From: Alphaproteobacteria bacterium | Lineage (GTDB): Bacteria; Pseudomonadota; Alphaproteobacteria; Bin95 | Assembly: GCA_020638555.1 (NCBI GenBank) | Contig: JACKII010000004.1 | Location: 453,318-517,317 of the forward strand | DNA: 64,000 nt | Direction: 5' to 3' | Shown: positions 1 through 8,025 of the stretch, piece by piece | How positions within the stretch are numbered: position 1 is the stretch's first letter | How the letters are laid out: every line of letters starts with the position of its first letter | Position numbers and translations under genes: made by a program | Notes under the pieces: generated by a model | Seen by the model: only the letters and a program-made list of their open reading frames with translations | Told to the model about the DNA's origin: nothing | The model's database searches: none

Positions 1-2
1 CG

Positions 3-869
3 GAATACGCCGAAAACAATCTGGTATCGAACCTTTCGATGCTTTCGACCACCGGCCGGCAGGTGGAAAGCCCGGGCGCGGCCATGGCCGGCGCCACGTC
101 CGAATACACCTATTTCCACTGCCCCGAATGCCTGACCGAGTACGAGAGAGAGAACCAGATCTATCTCGGCACCGGCGCGAGCCCCACCTATATCATGCTC
201 TGCACCAAGCCAATCCGCACGCTGGAGGACCTGAAGGGCAAGAAATACCGGTCCGGCGCGGCGAATTTCGGCCGCTGGGCCGAGTATTTCGGCGGCATCA
301 AGGTCTCGATGCCCGGTAACGACGTCTACGAGGCGCTGGGACAGGGCGTGATCGATTGCGCGATGCTGTCCGCAACGGAACTGACGAATCTCTCGCTGTT
401 CGACCTGGTCAAGTACGTGACCCGACGGATTCCGGGCGGCGTCTATTCCGGCGTGGCCACCAACAATGTGAACGTCGACACGTGGCGCAGCCTGACGACC
501 GAACAACGGGCGGTGTTTCTGAAAGGCGCGGCCAAGATCAACGCCGACCTGACCTGGAAATACTATTCGGATGCGAAAAAGAATCTCGACGCGTCGCCGT
601 CCAAGGGTGTCGAGGTGATCGAGCCCGGCCCCGAAATCATGGCGAAATCCGATGAGTTCGTGAAAGGCGACCTGAAGATCATCGCCGATCAATTCACGAA
701 GGATTACGGCATTACCAATGTCGAATCGAAGATCGAGACCGTGACGAAACTGGTCGAGAAGTGGAAGACGCTGACCGAGGGGCTGGAAAACGATCCGGAA
801 GGCCTGGCCAAGGTCTACTGGGACGAAATTTTCTCCAAGGTCGACCCCAAAACCTTCGGCATGAAATAA
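3..869 (+). CDS. TRAP transporter solute-binding protein (DctP family), 5' end outside window
   Basis: This is the C-terminal 288 codons of a periplasmic solute-binding protein of a tripartite ATP-independent (TRAP) transporter. The reading frame is already open at base 3, so the start lies upstream of the window. It aligns residue for residue with the three complete paralogues downstream: the HCPECL and MLCTKPIRT segments, GAANFGRWAEYFGG, and the NDVYEALGQGVIDC stretch that matches the family VYxALqqGvvDG ligand-site region. It is the most diverged of the four copies. It ends at a strong terminator, so it is probably transcribed separately. The ligand cannot be read from sequence; TRAP systems usually carry carboxylates or related organic anions. 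Confidence 0.93.
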   Translation, partial: EYAENNLVSNLSMLSTTGRQVESPGAAMAGATSEYTYFHCPECLTEYERENQIYLGTGASPTYIMLCTKPIRTLEDLKGKKYRSGAANFGRWAEYFGGIKVSMPGNDVYEALGQGVIDCAMLSATELTNLSLFDLVKYVTRRIPGGVYSGVATNNVNVDTWRSLTTEQRAVFLKGAAKINADLTWKYYSDAKKNLDASPSKGVEVIEPGPEIMAKSDEFVKGDLKIIADQFTKDYGITNVESKIETVTKLVEKWKTLTEGLENDPEGLAKVYWDEIFSKVDPKTFGMK

Positions 870-888
870 TTCAATCCGCTTGACCTGC

Positions 889-919
889 GCCGCCGGCTGC
901 GGCCGGCGGCTTTTTTTTT
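889..919 (+). terminator. Rho-independent terminator after first TRAP binding protein
   Basis: A perfect 9-bp GC stem (GCCGCCGGC at 889-897 with GCCGGCGGC at 902-910) has a 4-base loop and is followed directly by nine T residues at 911-919. It lies 20 bases after the stop codon of the preceding gene. Confidence 0.93.
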
Positions 920-971
920 GCGCAATCCCTCCGGGCCGTTCAAGCAGAAGACGAATTGCGCCAGACACGGT

Positions 972-1001
972 TTGACGCATCCGATCCTCGCCTACTAGGA
1001 T
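972..1001 (+). promoter_or_regulatory. Putative sigma-70-type promoter of second TRAP binding-protein gene
   Basis: TTGACG at 972-977 and TAGGAT at 996-1001 are separated by 18 bases. The same -35/-10 pair with the same 18-base spacer recurs upstream of the next two paralogues. That threefold conservation inside otherwise drifting intergenic DNA supports function. Confidence 0.6.
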
Positions 1002-1057
1002 GTTCGCCCTACTGCACTGGCGCGAACAACGATCGCCACCATCATCCGGAGGAAACA

Positions 1058-2221
1058 ATGGAACGCCGAAATTCCCTTGGCGCAGCGATCGGCGCTGCCA
1101 TTTTGGGTCTCACGCTGAGCGCGGCTCCGGCAACCGAGGTGGTCGCCAAGACCCTGAAATCCGCCGTCGGCCTGGCGCCCACCAGCGCGCAGTATTACGC
1201 TCACAGCCAATTGGCAGAGTATGTCAAGGAGCACACCAAGGATCTGCGAATCAAGGTGTATTCCATGTCGCTCTTGAACCTGAAGGAAACCCCGCCCGGC
1301 CTGCGCGACGGCATTGCCGACATGGGTTTCGTGCTGCCGCCCTATTTCCCGGCGGAATACTCCGAATTCAACCTGGCCGCCAACGTCTCCATGCTGGCCA
1401 CCACCGGGCGCCAGGTGGAAAGCCCGGGCGCGGCCATGGCCGGCGCCACCAACGAATACGTGTTCTTCCACTGCCCGGAATGCCTGGCGCAGTTCCAACA
1501 CGAAAACCAAGTCTATCTCGGCACGGCGGCGAGCCCGACTTACATCTTGCTCTGCACCAAGCCAATCCGCACGCTGAACGACCTGAAGGGCCGGAAGTTC
1601 AGCTCCGGCGCGGCGAATTTCGGCCGCTGGGCCGAATATTTCGGCGGCATCCGGGTGTCGATTTCCGGCAATGACGTCTACGAGGCCCTGGGCCAGGGCG
1701 TGATCGACTGCTCCATGCAATCCGCGACCGAGTTGACCAATCTCTCGCTGTTCGACGTGGTGAAATTCGTCACCCGGCGCATTCCCGGCGGCGTCTTTTC
1801 CGGTGTGGCCACCAACAACATGAACATCGATTCCTGGCGCAGCCTGTCGCTGGAAGATCGCAAGGTCTTGCTGAAGGGCTCCGCCCGCCTCCAGGCGGAT
1901 GGCACCTGGAAATACTATGCCGAGGCGAAAAAGAACCTGGAAGACGCCCCCGGCAAGGGCGTCGAGGTGATCGAGCCCGACCCGGCCATTCTGGCCAAGT
2001 CGGACGAGTTCGTGAAAGGCGACATGAAGGTCATCGCAGAGCAGTTCCGCACGGCATATGGCGTCGCGAACACGGACGCAAAGATCGCCAAGCTGGCCGA
2101 ACTGACCGAGAAGTGGAAGACGCTGACCGACGGCATCGAAGACGACCCCGCGGCCCTGTTCGCGGTGTACTGGAACGAGGTCTTCTCCAAGCTCGATCCC
2201 GAAACCTACGGCATGAAATAG
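1058..2221 (+). CDS. TRAP transporter solute-binding protein (DctP family), paralogue 2
   Basis: A 387-residue periplasmic binding protein of a TRAP transporter. The ATG at 1058 is chosen because a CCGGAGGAAA ribosome-binding site ends 2-6 bases upstream and because the N-terminus then matches the next paralogue. Residues 1-30 form a signal peptide ending near VVAK. The mature part carries the ligand-region motif NDVYEALGQGVIDC and conserved cysteines in HCPECL and LLCTKP that are shared by all four copies. The start of the family fold reads TLKSAVGLAPTSAQYYAH. It belongs to a tandem array of four copies feeding one dctQM permease. A frame open further upstream to 956 has no ribosome-binding site. 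Confidence 0.95.
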   Translation: MERRNSLGAAIGAAILGLTLSAAPATEVVAKTLKSAVGLAPTSAQYYAHSQLAEYVKEHTKDLRIKVYSMSLLNLKETPPGLRDGIADMGFVLPPYFPAEYSEFNLAANVSMLATTGRQVESPGAAMAGATNEYVFFHCPECLAQFQHENQVYLGTAASPTYILLCTKPIRTLNDLKGRKFSSGAANFGRWAEYFGGIRVSISGNDVYEALGQGVIDCSMQSATELTNLSLFDVVKFVTRRIPGGVFSGVATNNMNIDSWRSLSLEDRKVLLKGSARLQADGTWKYYAEAKKNLEDAPGKGVEVIEPDPAILAKSDEFVKGDMKVIAEQFRTAYGVANTDAKIAKLAELTEKWKTLTDGIEDDPAALFAVYWNEVFSKLDPETYGMK

Positions 2222-2296
2222 GCCGCAATGCGTAGCCTGCCGGCGGCGGCCCCCGGTCGCCCCGGCGAGCCTCTACCGCACAAATACAGACACAGT

Positions 2297-2326
2297 TTGA
2301 CGCATCCGACTTTAGGCCACTAGGAT
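2297..2326 (+). promoter_or_regulatory. Putative sigma-70-type promoter of third TRAP binding-protein gene
   Basis: TTGACG at 2297-2302, an 18-base spacer and TAGGAT at 2321-2326. The region 2288-2326 is nearly identical to 3613-3651 upstream of the next gene, so promoter and gene were duplicated together. Confidence 0.6.
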
Positions 2327-2382
2327 GCGCGCCCTATTGCGTTGGCGCGAACAACCAACGCCATCATCCTCCGGAGGAAACC

Positions 2383-3546
2383 ATGAAACGCCAAAAATTC
2401 CTTGGCGCAGCGATCGGCGCTGCCGTTTTGGGTCTCGCGCTAAGCGCGGCACCGCTAACCGAGGCGGTCGCCAAGACCCTGAAATCCGCCGTCGGCCTGG
2501 CGCCCAGCAGCGCGCAGTACTACGCCCACGCCCGCCTGGCCGAGTATGTCAAGGAGCACGCCAAGGATCTGAAGATCAAGGTGTATTCCATGTCGTTGCT
2601 GAACCTGAAGGAAACGCCGGCCGGCGTCCGCGACGGCATTGCCGATATGGGCTTCGTGCTGCCGCCCTATTTCCCGGCGGAGTATTCGGAGTTCAACCTG
2701 GCCGCCGACGTCTCCATGCTGGCCACCACCGGCCGTCGGGTGGAAAGCCCCGGCGCAGCCATGGCCGGCGCCACCAACGAGTACGTGTTCTTCCACTGCC
2801 CGGAATGCCTGGCGCAGTTCGAGCACGAGAATCAGGTCTATCTCGGCACCTCCGCCAGCCCGACCTACATCATGCTCTGCACCACGCCGATCCGCACCAT
2901 GGAGGATCTGAAGGGCAGGAAATTCCGGTCCGGCGCGGCGAATTTCGGCCGCTGGGCCGAATATTTCGGCGGCATCCGGGTCACCATTTCCGGCAATGAC
3001 GTCTACGAGGCCCTGAGCCAGGGCGTGATCGACTGCTCCATGCAATCGGCGACCGAGTTGACCAATCTCTCGCTGTTCGACGTGGTGAAATTCGTCACCC
3101 GGCGCATTCCCGGCGGCGTCTTTTCGGGCGTGGCCACCAACAACATGAACCTCGATTCCTGGCGCAGCCTGTCGCTGGAGGATCGCAAAGTCTTGCTCAA
3201 GGGTTCGGCCCGGGTGCAGGCGGACAACACCTGGAAATACTATTCCGACGCGAAAAAGAACCTGGAAGACGCCCCCGGCAAGGGCGTCGAGGTGATCGAG
3301 CCCGATCCGGCCATTCTGGCCAAATCGGACGAGTTCGTGAAAGGCGACATGAAAGTCATCGCCGAGCAGTTCCGCAAAGACTACGGCGTCCAGAACACGG
3401 ACGAGAAGATCGCCAAGCTGGCCGAGCTGACCGAGAAGTGGAAGACGCTGACCGAAGGCGTCGAAGACGATCCCGCGGCCCTGGCCGAGGTCTACTGGAA
3501 CGAGGTCTTTTCCAAGCTCGATCCCGAAACCTACGGCATGAAATAA
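2383..3546 (+). CDS. TRAP transporter solute-binding protein (DctP family), paralogue 3
   Basis: A 387-residue binding protein, very close to the copies on either side. The start at 2383 follows the ribosome-binding site CCTCCGGAGGAAACC. It has a signal peptide (about residues 1-30, ending near AVAK), the shared HCPECL and CTTPIRT segments, and the VYEALSQGVIDC ligand-site motif. The gene, its own promoter and the 3' spacer starting GCCGCAATGCGTAGCCTGCCGG look like one duplicated unit: the same spacer follows paralogue 2. Small differences from its neighbours in the ligand region (TISGND against SISAND) could mean altered ligand preference, but this cannot be judged without a structure. Confidence 0.95.
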   Translation: MKRQKFLGAAIGAAVLGLALSAAPLTEAVAKTLKSAVGLAPSSAQYYAHARLAEYVKEHAKDLKIKVYSMSLLNLKETPAGVRDGIADMGFVLPPYFPAEYSEFNLAADVSMLATTGRRVESPGAAMAGATNEYVFFHCPECLAQFEHENQVYLGTSASPTYIMLCTTPIRTMEDLKGRKFRSGAANFGRWAEYFGGIRVTISGNDVYEALSQGVIDCSMQSATELTNLSLFDVVKFVTRRIPGGVFSGVATNNMNLDSWRSLSLEDRKVLLKGSARVQADNTWKYYSDAKKNLEDAPGKGVEVIEPDPAILAKSDEFVKGDMKVIAEQFRKDYGVQNTDEKIAKLAELTEKWKTLTEGVEDDPAALAEVYWNEVFSKLDPETYGMK

Positions 3547-3621
3547 GCCGCAATGCGTAGCCTGCCGGCGGCGGCGCCCAGCCGCCCCGGTGAGCCTCGA
3601 CCGGACAAATACAGACACAGT

Positions 3622-3651
3622 TTGACGCATCCGACTTTAGACCACTAGGAT
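3622..3651 (+). promoter_or_regulatory. Putative sigma-70-type promoter of fourth TRAP binding-protein gene
   Basis: TTGACG at 3622-3627, an 18-base spacer and TAGGAT at 3646-3651. It is the third copy of the conserved promoter unit. Confidence 0.6.
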
Positions 3652-3704
3652 GCGGCTCATACCGATGTGGCACGACCGATCAAAGCCACAATCATTGGGA
3701 GGAC

Positions 3705-4871
3705 ATGATGATACGCCAAAAGTTCCTTGGCGCAGCGATGGGTGCTGCCGTTCTGAGCCTGGCGCTAGGCGTGGCGCCGGCGACCGAGGCACTCGCAAAG
3801 ACCCTGAAGGACGCGGTCGGCCTGGCGCCGAGCAGCGTGCAGTATTACGCCCACAGCCGCTTGGCGGACTATGTCAAGGAACACACCAAGGATCTGCGGA
3901 TCAAGGTGTATTCCATGTCGCTCTTGAACCTGAAGGAGACCCCGGCCGGTGTCCGCGACGGTATCGCCGACATGGGCTTCGTGCTGCCGCCCTATTTCCC
4001 GGCGGAATACTCCGAATTCAACCTGGCCGCCAACGTCTCCATGCTCGCCACCACCGGCCGCCGGGTGGAAAGCCCCGGCGCGGCCATGGCCGGCGCCACC
4101 AACGAATACGTGTTCCTGAACTGCCCGGAATGCCTGGCGCAGTTCGAGCACGAGAATCAGGTCTATCTCGGCACCTCCGCCAGCCCGACCTACATCATGC
4201 TCTGCACCAAGCCGATCCGCACCATGGAGGATCTGAAGGGCAGGAGGTTCCGCTCCGGCGCGGCGAATTTCGGTCGCTGGGCCGAACATTTCGGCGGCAT
4301 CAAGGTCTCGATCTCCGCCAACGACGTCTATGAGGGCCTGGGCCAGGGCGTGATCGATTGCGCCATGCTCTCCGCCACCGAACTCACCAATCTCTCGCTG
4401 TTCGACGTGGTGAAATTCGTTACCCGGCGCATTCCCGGCGGCGTCTATTCCGGCGTGGCCACCAACAACATGAACCTCGATTCCTGGCGCAGCCTGTCGC
4501 TGGAGGATCGCAAGGTTCTGCTCAAGGGTTCGGCCCGGGTGCAGGCGGACAACACCTGGAAATTCTATGCCGACGCGAAAAAGAACCTGGAAGACGCGCC
4601 CGGCAAGGGCGTCGAGGTGATCGAGCCCGATCCGGCCATCCTGACCCAGTCGGACGAGTTCGTGAAAGGCGACATGAAGGTCATCGCCGAGCAGTTCCGC
4701 AACGACTACGGCGTCGCGAACACGGACGAGAAGATCGCCAAGCTGGCCGAACTGACCGAAAAGTGGAAGACCCTGACCGAGGGGATCGAAAACGATCCGG
4801 AAGCCCTGTTCGAGGTGTACTGGAAAGAGGTCTTCTCCAAGCTCGACCCCGCGACCTATGGCATGCAGTAG
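3705..4871 (+). CDS. TRAP transporter solute-binding protein (DctP family), paralogue 4, next to dctQM
   Basis: A 388-residue binding protein and the copy nearest the permease genes. The start at 3705 (MMIRQKFLG) follows TTGGGAGGAC; the second ATG at 3708 is an equally possible start. It has a signal peptide ending near ALAK, then the family fold. It differs from paralogues 2 and 3 in having LNCPECL instead of FHCPECL and AEHFGG instead of AEYFGG. The gap to dctQ is 165 bases and holds a stem-loop but no clear terminator tail. Binding protein and permease could therefore share a transcript, with the hairpin favouring excess binding protein. Confidence 0.95.
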   Translation: MMIRQKFLGAAMGAAVLSLALGVAPATEALAKTLKDAVGLAPSSVQYYAHSRLADYVKEHTKDLRIKVYSMSLLNLKETPAGVRDGIADMGFVLPPYFPAEYSEFNLAANVSMLATTGRRVESPGAAMAGATNEYVFLNCPECLAQFEHENQVYLGTSASPTYIMLCTKPIRTMEDLKGRRFRSGAANFGRWAEHFGGIKVSISANDVYEGLGQGVIDCAMLSATELTNLSLFDVVKFVTRRIPGGVYSGVATNNMNLDSWRSLSLEDRKVLLKGSARVQADNTWKFYADAKKNLEDAPGKGVEVIEPDPAILTQSDEFVKGDMKVIAEQFRNDYGVANTDEKIAKLAELTEKWKTLTEGIENDPEALFEVYWKEVFSKLDPATYGMQ

Positions 4872-4892
4872 ACCGCCAATCCCCCTCTGCGA

Positions 4893-4930
4893 CCGCCGGC
4901 AGCCCGCCCCAGGGCGCGGCTTGCCGGCGG
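4893..4930 (+). other. Stem-loop between binding-protein array and dctQ
   Basis: CCGCCGGCA (4893-4901) can pair with TGCCGGCGG (4922-4930), a 9-bp stem enclosing a GC-rich 20-base loop. No T-run follows. It may be an mRNA-stabilising or attenuating structure that sets the ratio of binding protein to permease. Confidence 0.45.
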
Positions 4931-5036
4931 CGCGCCCCGACCGTTTCCCTCCCCCTGGTCAACCGCAGCCGCCGCAACCCTCCCAAGGTGCCGGAGGGCG
5001 CGGCTGTGCCAGATACACGCCCCAGAGGAATCTCCC

Positions 5037-5600
5037 ATGACCGCAATCGGCCGCATTCTGGCCATCGGCGTGAAAATCTCGACCTATGTCGGGTTGTTCG
5101 CCGTGGCCCTGATGATGCTGCATATCTTCATCGACGTGGCCGGCAAGTTCCTGTTGAACGAGCCGATCCCCGCGACCATCGCCCTGGTGTCGAACTATTA
5201 CATGGTCGTGGTGGCCTTCATGGCCATCGGACTCGCCGAAACCCGCAACAGCCACATCACGGTCGAAGTGCTGACCGAGTTGTTCCCGATGCGGGCGCAG
5301 TTGCACCTCTATTCCTGGAGCTATGTGATCTCGGCGTTCGTCTACGGCCTGCTGACGGTCCGCACCTGGGAAGAAGCTGCGCGCGCCCACGCAACCGGCA
5401 CCTTCATCATGGAGCAAAGCACCAAGCTGCTGACCTGGCCGTCCTACTATCTGCTGCCGATCGGCTGCGGACTGATGTGCCTGGTCGTCACCTACCGCTT
5501 CCTGATCTACCTGACGGGCGCGAAGAGCGGCCTCGGCGAAGTCCCGACCATGCAGAAGGACGCTGACATCGCCGCCTCCAACGAAGCCGGTCTGGCCTGA
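5037..5600 (+). CDS. dctQ: TRAP transporter small permease (DctQ)
   Basis: A 187-residue membrane protein with four predicted transmembrane stretches, at roughly residues 13-35, 48-68, 93-113 and 138-158. Its length and layout are typical of DctQ. The motif MAIGLAETRNSHITVEVLTELFP matches the conserved cytoplasmic loop of the family (shown in part by LAETRNSHITVE). DctQ forms the membrane complex with DctM and lets sodium-driven uptake proceed when the binding protein docks. It is 12 bases upstream of dctM, so the two are co-translated. The ATG at 5037 follows a weak AGAGGAATCTCCC ribosome-binding site. Confidence 0.95.
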   Translation: MTAIGRILAIGVKISTYVGLFAVALMMLHIFIDVAGKFLLNEPIPATIALVSNYYMVVVAFMAIGLAETRNSHITVEVLTELFPMRAQLHLYSWSYVISAFVYGLLTVRTWEEAARAHATGTFIMEQSTKLLTWPSYYLLPIGCGLMCLVVTYRFLIYLTGAKSGLGEVPTMQKDADIAASNEAGLA

Positions 5601-5612
5601 GGAACGCGAACA

Positions 5613-6929
5613 ATGGAAGCTTTGAGCGACGTTCAAATCGGCTTTATCGGCATCGGTGTCCTCGTCACGCTGATCGCGCTGCGCGTGCCCATCGGCGTGA
5701 GCCTGATCGGTGTCTCTTTCTTCGGCATCTGGGCGCTGGTCGGCCAGAAAGCGGCCTGGGGCATGTTGGGGGTCATCCCCTACAACTTCGCCGCCACCTG
5801 GCAGTTGAGTTCCGTCCCCATGTTCCTGTTGATGGGCTTCTTCTGCTTTCATGCGGGACTGACCAAGGGCCTGTTCGACGCGGCACGGGTCTGGCTCTCG
5901 GCCCTGCCGGGCGGCCTGGCGGTGGCGGCCGTGTTCGGCTCGGCCGGCTTTGCCGCCGTCACCGGCTCGTCGGTTGCCTGTGCCGCCGCCATGGGCCGGA
6001 TCGCCGTGCCGGAAATGATGCGCTACCGCTATGAGGTGTCGCTGGCCACCGGCACGGTGGCGGCTGCCGGTACCATCGGCGCGCTGATTCCGCCCTCGAT
6101 CCTGATGATCCTCTACGGCATCATCGCCGAGGTGCCGATCAGCCACCTGTTCCTGGGCGGTGTCGGTGCCGGCCTGCTGACCGCCTTCGGTTATGTCGCC
6201 GTCATCACCATCCGCACCACTCTCAATCCGGAGCTGGCGCCCCGGCTGTCCGAGAAGGTGCCGTTTTCCGACAAGGTGGCGGCGCTGGTCGAAACCTGGC
6301 CGGTTTTGCTGCTGATGGCCGGTGTGTTCGGCGGCCTGTTCGCCGGCCTGTTCACCCCGACCGAGGCCGGCGCCGTCGGCGCGTTCCTCTCGCTGGTGAT
6401 CGCCGCCGTCAAGCGCTCGCTCACCTGGCAGAATTTCCGCAACGCGCTGCTGGAAACGCTGCTGACCTCGGCGGCGCTGTTCATCATCGCCATCGGCGCC
6501 AGCATGTTGACCCGTTTCCTGGCCTTCAGCGGCGCCGGCGACTATCTCTCCGACCTGGTGGTGGGCATCGGCGCCAACGAGTTCCTGCTGCTGGTGGGCA
6601 TTTCCTGCGTCTATCTGGTGCTGGGCATGTTCCTGGAGCCGATCGGCGCCATGCTGCTGACCCTGCCGATCCTGCTGCCGATCATCGACAGCACCGGTTT
6701 CAGCCTGGTGTGGTTCGGCGTGCTGCTGACCAAGTTCCTGGAGATCGGCATGATCACGCCGCCAATCGGCCTGAACGTGTTCGTCATCAAGGGCGTGGTC
6801 GGCGACCTGACCACCACCTCGGTGATCTTCAAGGGCATTATGTGGTTCCTGCTCTCCGACCTGATCGTCATCACCCTGTTGATGATCTTCCCGGAGATCG
6901 TGCTCTACCTGCCCAGCACCATGGACTGA
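5613..6929 (+). CDS. dctM: TRAP transporter large permease (DctM)
   Basis: A 438-residue polytopic protein of the usual DctM length, with about a dozen hydrophobic segments. Family hallmarks include VTGSSVACAAAMGRIAVPEM, the PPSILMILYG turn and the FTPTEAGAVGAF motif that contributes to the sodium/substrate site. A second inverted-repeat half contains MFLEPIGAMLLTLPILLPI and MITPPIGLNVFVIKG. The ribosome-binding site is GAGGAACGCGAAC. It is the translocating subunit for the four upstream binding proteins. The gene ends at a long hairpin shared with the convergent reductase gene. Confidence 0.97.
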   Translation: MEALSDVQIGFIGIGVLVTLIALRVPIGVSLIGVSFFGIWALVGQKAAWGMLGVIPYNFAATWQLSSVPMFLLMGFFCFHAGLTKGLFDAARVWLSALPGGLAVAAVFGSAGFAAVTGSSVACAAAMGRIAVPEMMRYRYEVSLATGTVAAAGTIGALIPPSILMILYGIIAEVPISHLFLGGVGAGLLTAFGYVAVITIRTTLNPELAPRLSEKVPFSDKVAALVETWPVLLLMAGVFGGLFAGLFTPTEAGAVGAFLSLVIAAVKRSLTWQNFRNALLETLLTSAALFIIAIGASMLTRFLAFSGAGDYLSDLVVGIGANEFLLLVGISCVYLVLGMFLEPIGAMLLTLPILLPIIDSTGFSLVWFGVLLTKFLEIGMITPPIGLNVFVIKGVVGDLTTTSVIFKGIMWFLLSDLIVITLLMIFPEIVLYLPSTMD

Positions 6930-6946
6930 TCCCGACAGCCTTCTCG

Positions 6947-6987
6947 CCTGTTCCCCGGACGGTGCATTGCACCGTCCGGGGAACAGG
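6947..6987. terminator. Long perfect hairpin between convergent genes
   Basis: A 20-bp perfect inverted repeat (6947-6966 with 6968-6987, core TTCCCCGGACGGTGCA) sits 17 bases after the dctM stop and 18 bases beyond the stop of the minus-strand reductase. It has no T-run on either side. Position and strength suggest a bidirectional terminator. Confidence 0.65.
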
Positions 6988-7005
6988 AGAAGCCTGGGGG
7001 CCGGG

Positions 7006-8025
7006 TTATTCCGGCGCCACCTGGATCAGCAGCTTGCCCTGGTTCTCGCCCCGGAACAGCATGCCGAGCGCGGCCGGCGCCTGGTCCAGCCCTTCCAGCA
7101 CGTGCAGGCGCTGCCGCAACCGGCCCGCCCGCAATTGCTGGCCGATCCAGGCGCGGGCCTCGGGATAGCGGGCGTTGAAGTCGAAGACGATGAAGCCTTC
7201 CATCCGCGCCCGCTTGCCGATCAGCAAGCCGATATTCTTCACGCCGTAGAGCTCGCTCGCCGCCGTCTGCGAGATGCGCCCGCAGATCGCGACCCGGCCG
7301 CGCTCGCGCAGGCTGGCCAGGGCCAGATCGAGTTGCTCGCCGCCGACATTGTCGAAAAACACGTCGCAACCGTCCGGCATCGCCGCCTTGTAGGCCGCCG
7401 CCAGATTGCCGGCCTTGTAGTCGATGACGGCGTCCAGCCCCAACTCCTCGCTCAGATAGCGGCACTTCTCCGGCCCGCCGGCAATGCCCACCACACGGCA
7501 GCCCTCGATTTTCGCCATCTGCGCCGCCATCTGGCCGACACCGCCCGCCGCCGCCGAAACCAGCACGGTCTCGCCCGGCTTGGCCGCGCCCACGGCGAAC
7601 AGGCCGAAATACGCGGTGAGCGCCGTCGTCCCCAGCGGTCCGATCCAATCCTTCGGCGAGCCCACGGCGAGGTCCAGCTTCTGGCTTTCGGCCGCCTTCA
7701 CCGTCGGGTGCGTCTGCCAGCCCAGCCGGGCATTGACATAGTCGCCCGGCTGAAAACCGGGATCGCCGGAGGCCAGCACCCGGCCGACACCGCCCGCCCG
7801 CATCACGCCGCCGATGGGCACCGGCGGAACATAGCCGGGATTCTCGCTGACCCAGACGCGCATGGCCGGGTCGATGGAGATATAGACGCTCTCCAGCAGC
7901 AATTCGCCCGCCCCCGGATCGCGGATCGGCTGGGTGTCCGCCTCGAAATGCTCGGGGCCGGCAATGCCGGCTGGCCGGGCCTTCAGGAGATAGCGCTGGT
8001 TGGATTGGGGGGTTGCACGGGACAT
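7006..8025 (-). CDS. NADP-dependent MDR oxidoreductase (CurA / prostaglandin-reductase-like)
   Basis: A 339-residue zinc-free medium-chain dehydrogenase/reductase. Residues 1-130 form the GroES-like substrate domain with YISIDPAMRVWVSENPGYVPPV, typical of the curcumin/2-alkenal reductase group. The Rossmann domain follows, with the nucleotide loop VSAAAGGVGQMAAQMAKIEG, and then ELGLDAVIDYK and DVFFDNVGGEQLD. Such enzymes reduce alpha,beta-unsaturated carbonyls with NADPH. The start at 8025 (MSRATPQSNQRYLLK) fits the family N-terminus. The frame is open to 8169 but that extension has no homology-like features. The coding region overlaps the end of the upstream DUF3095 gene by 43 bases, so the two may be co-transcribed. 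Confidence 0.93.
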   Translation of the reverse strand: MSRATPQSNQRYLLKARPAGIAGPEHFEADTQPIRDPGAGELLLESVYISIDPAMRVWVSENPGYVPPVPIGGVMRAGGVGRVLASGDPGFQPGDYVNARLGWQTHPTVKAAESQKLDLAVGSPKDWIGPLGTTALTAYFGLFAVGAAKPGETVLVSAAAGGVGQMAAQMAKIEGCRVVGIAGGPEKCRYLSEELGLDAVIDYKAGNLAAAYKAAMPDGCDVFFDNVGGEQLDLALASLRERGRVAICGRISQTAASELYGVKNIGLLIGKRARMEGFIVFDFNARYPEARAWIGQQLRAGRLRQRLHVLEGLDQAPAALGMLFRGENQGKLLIQVAPE

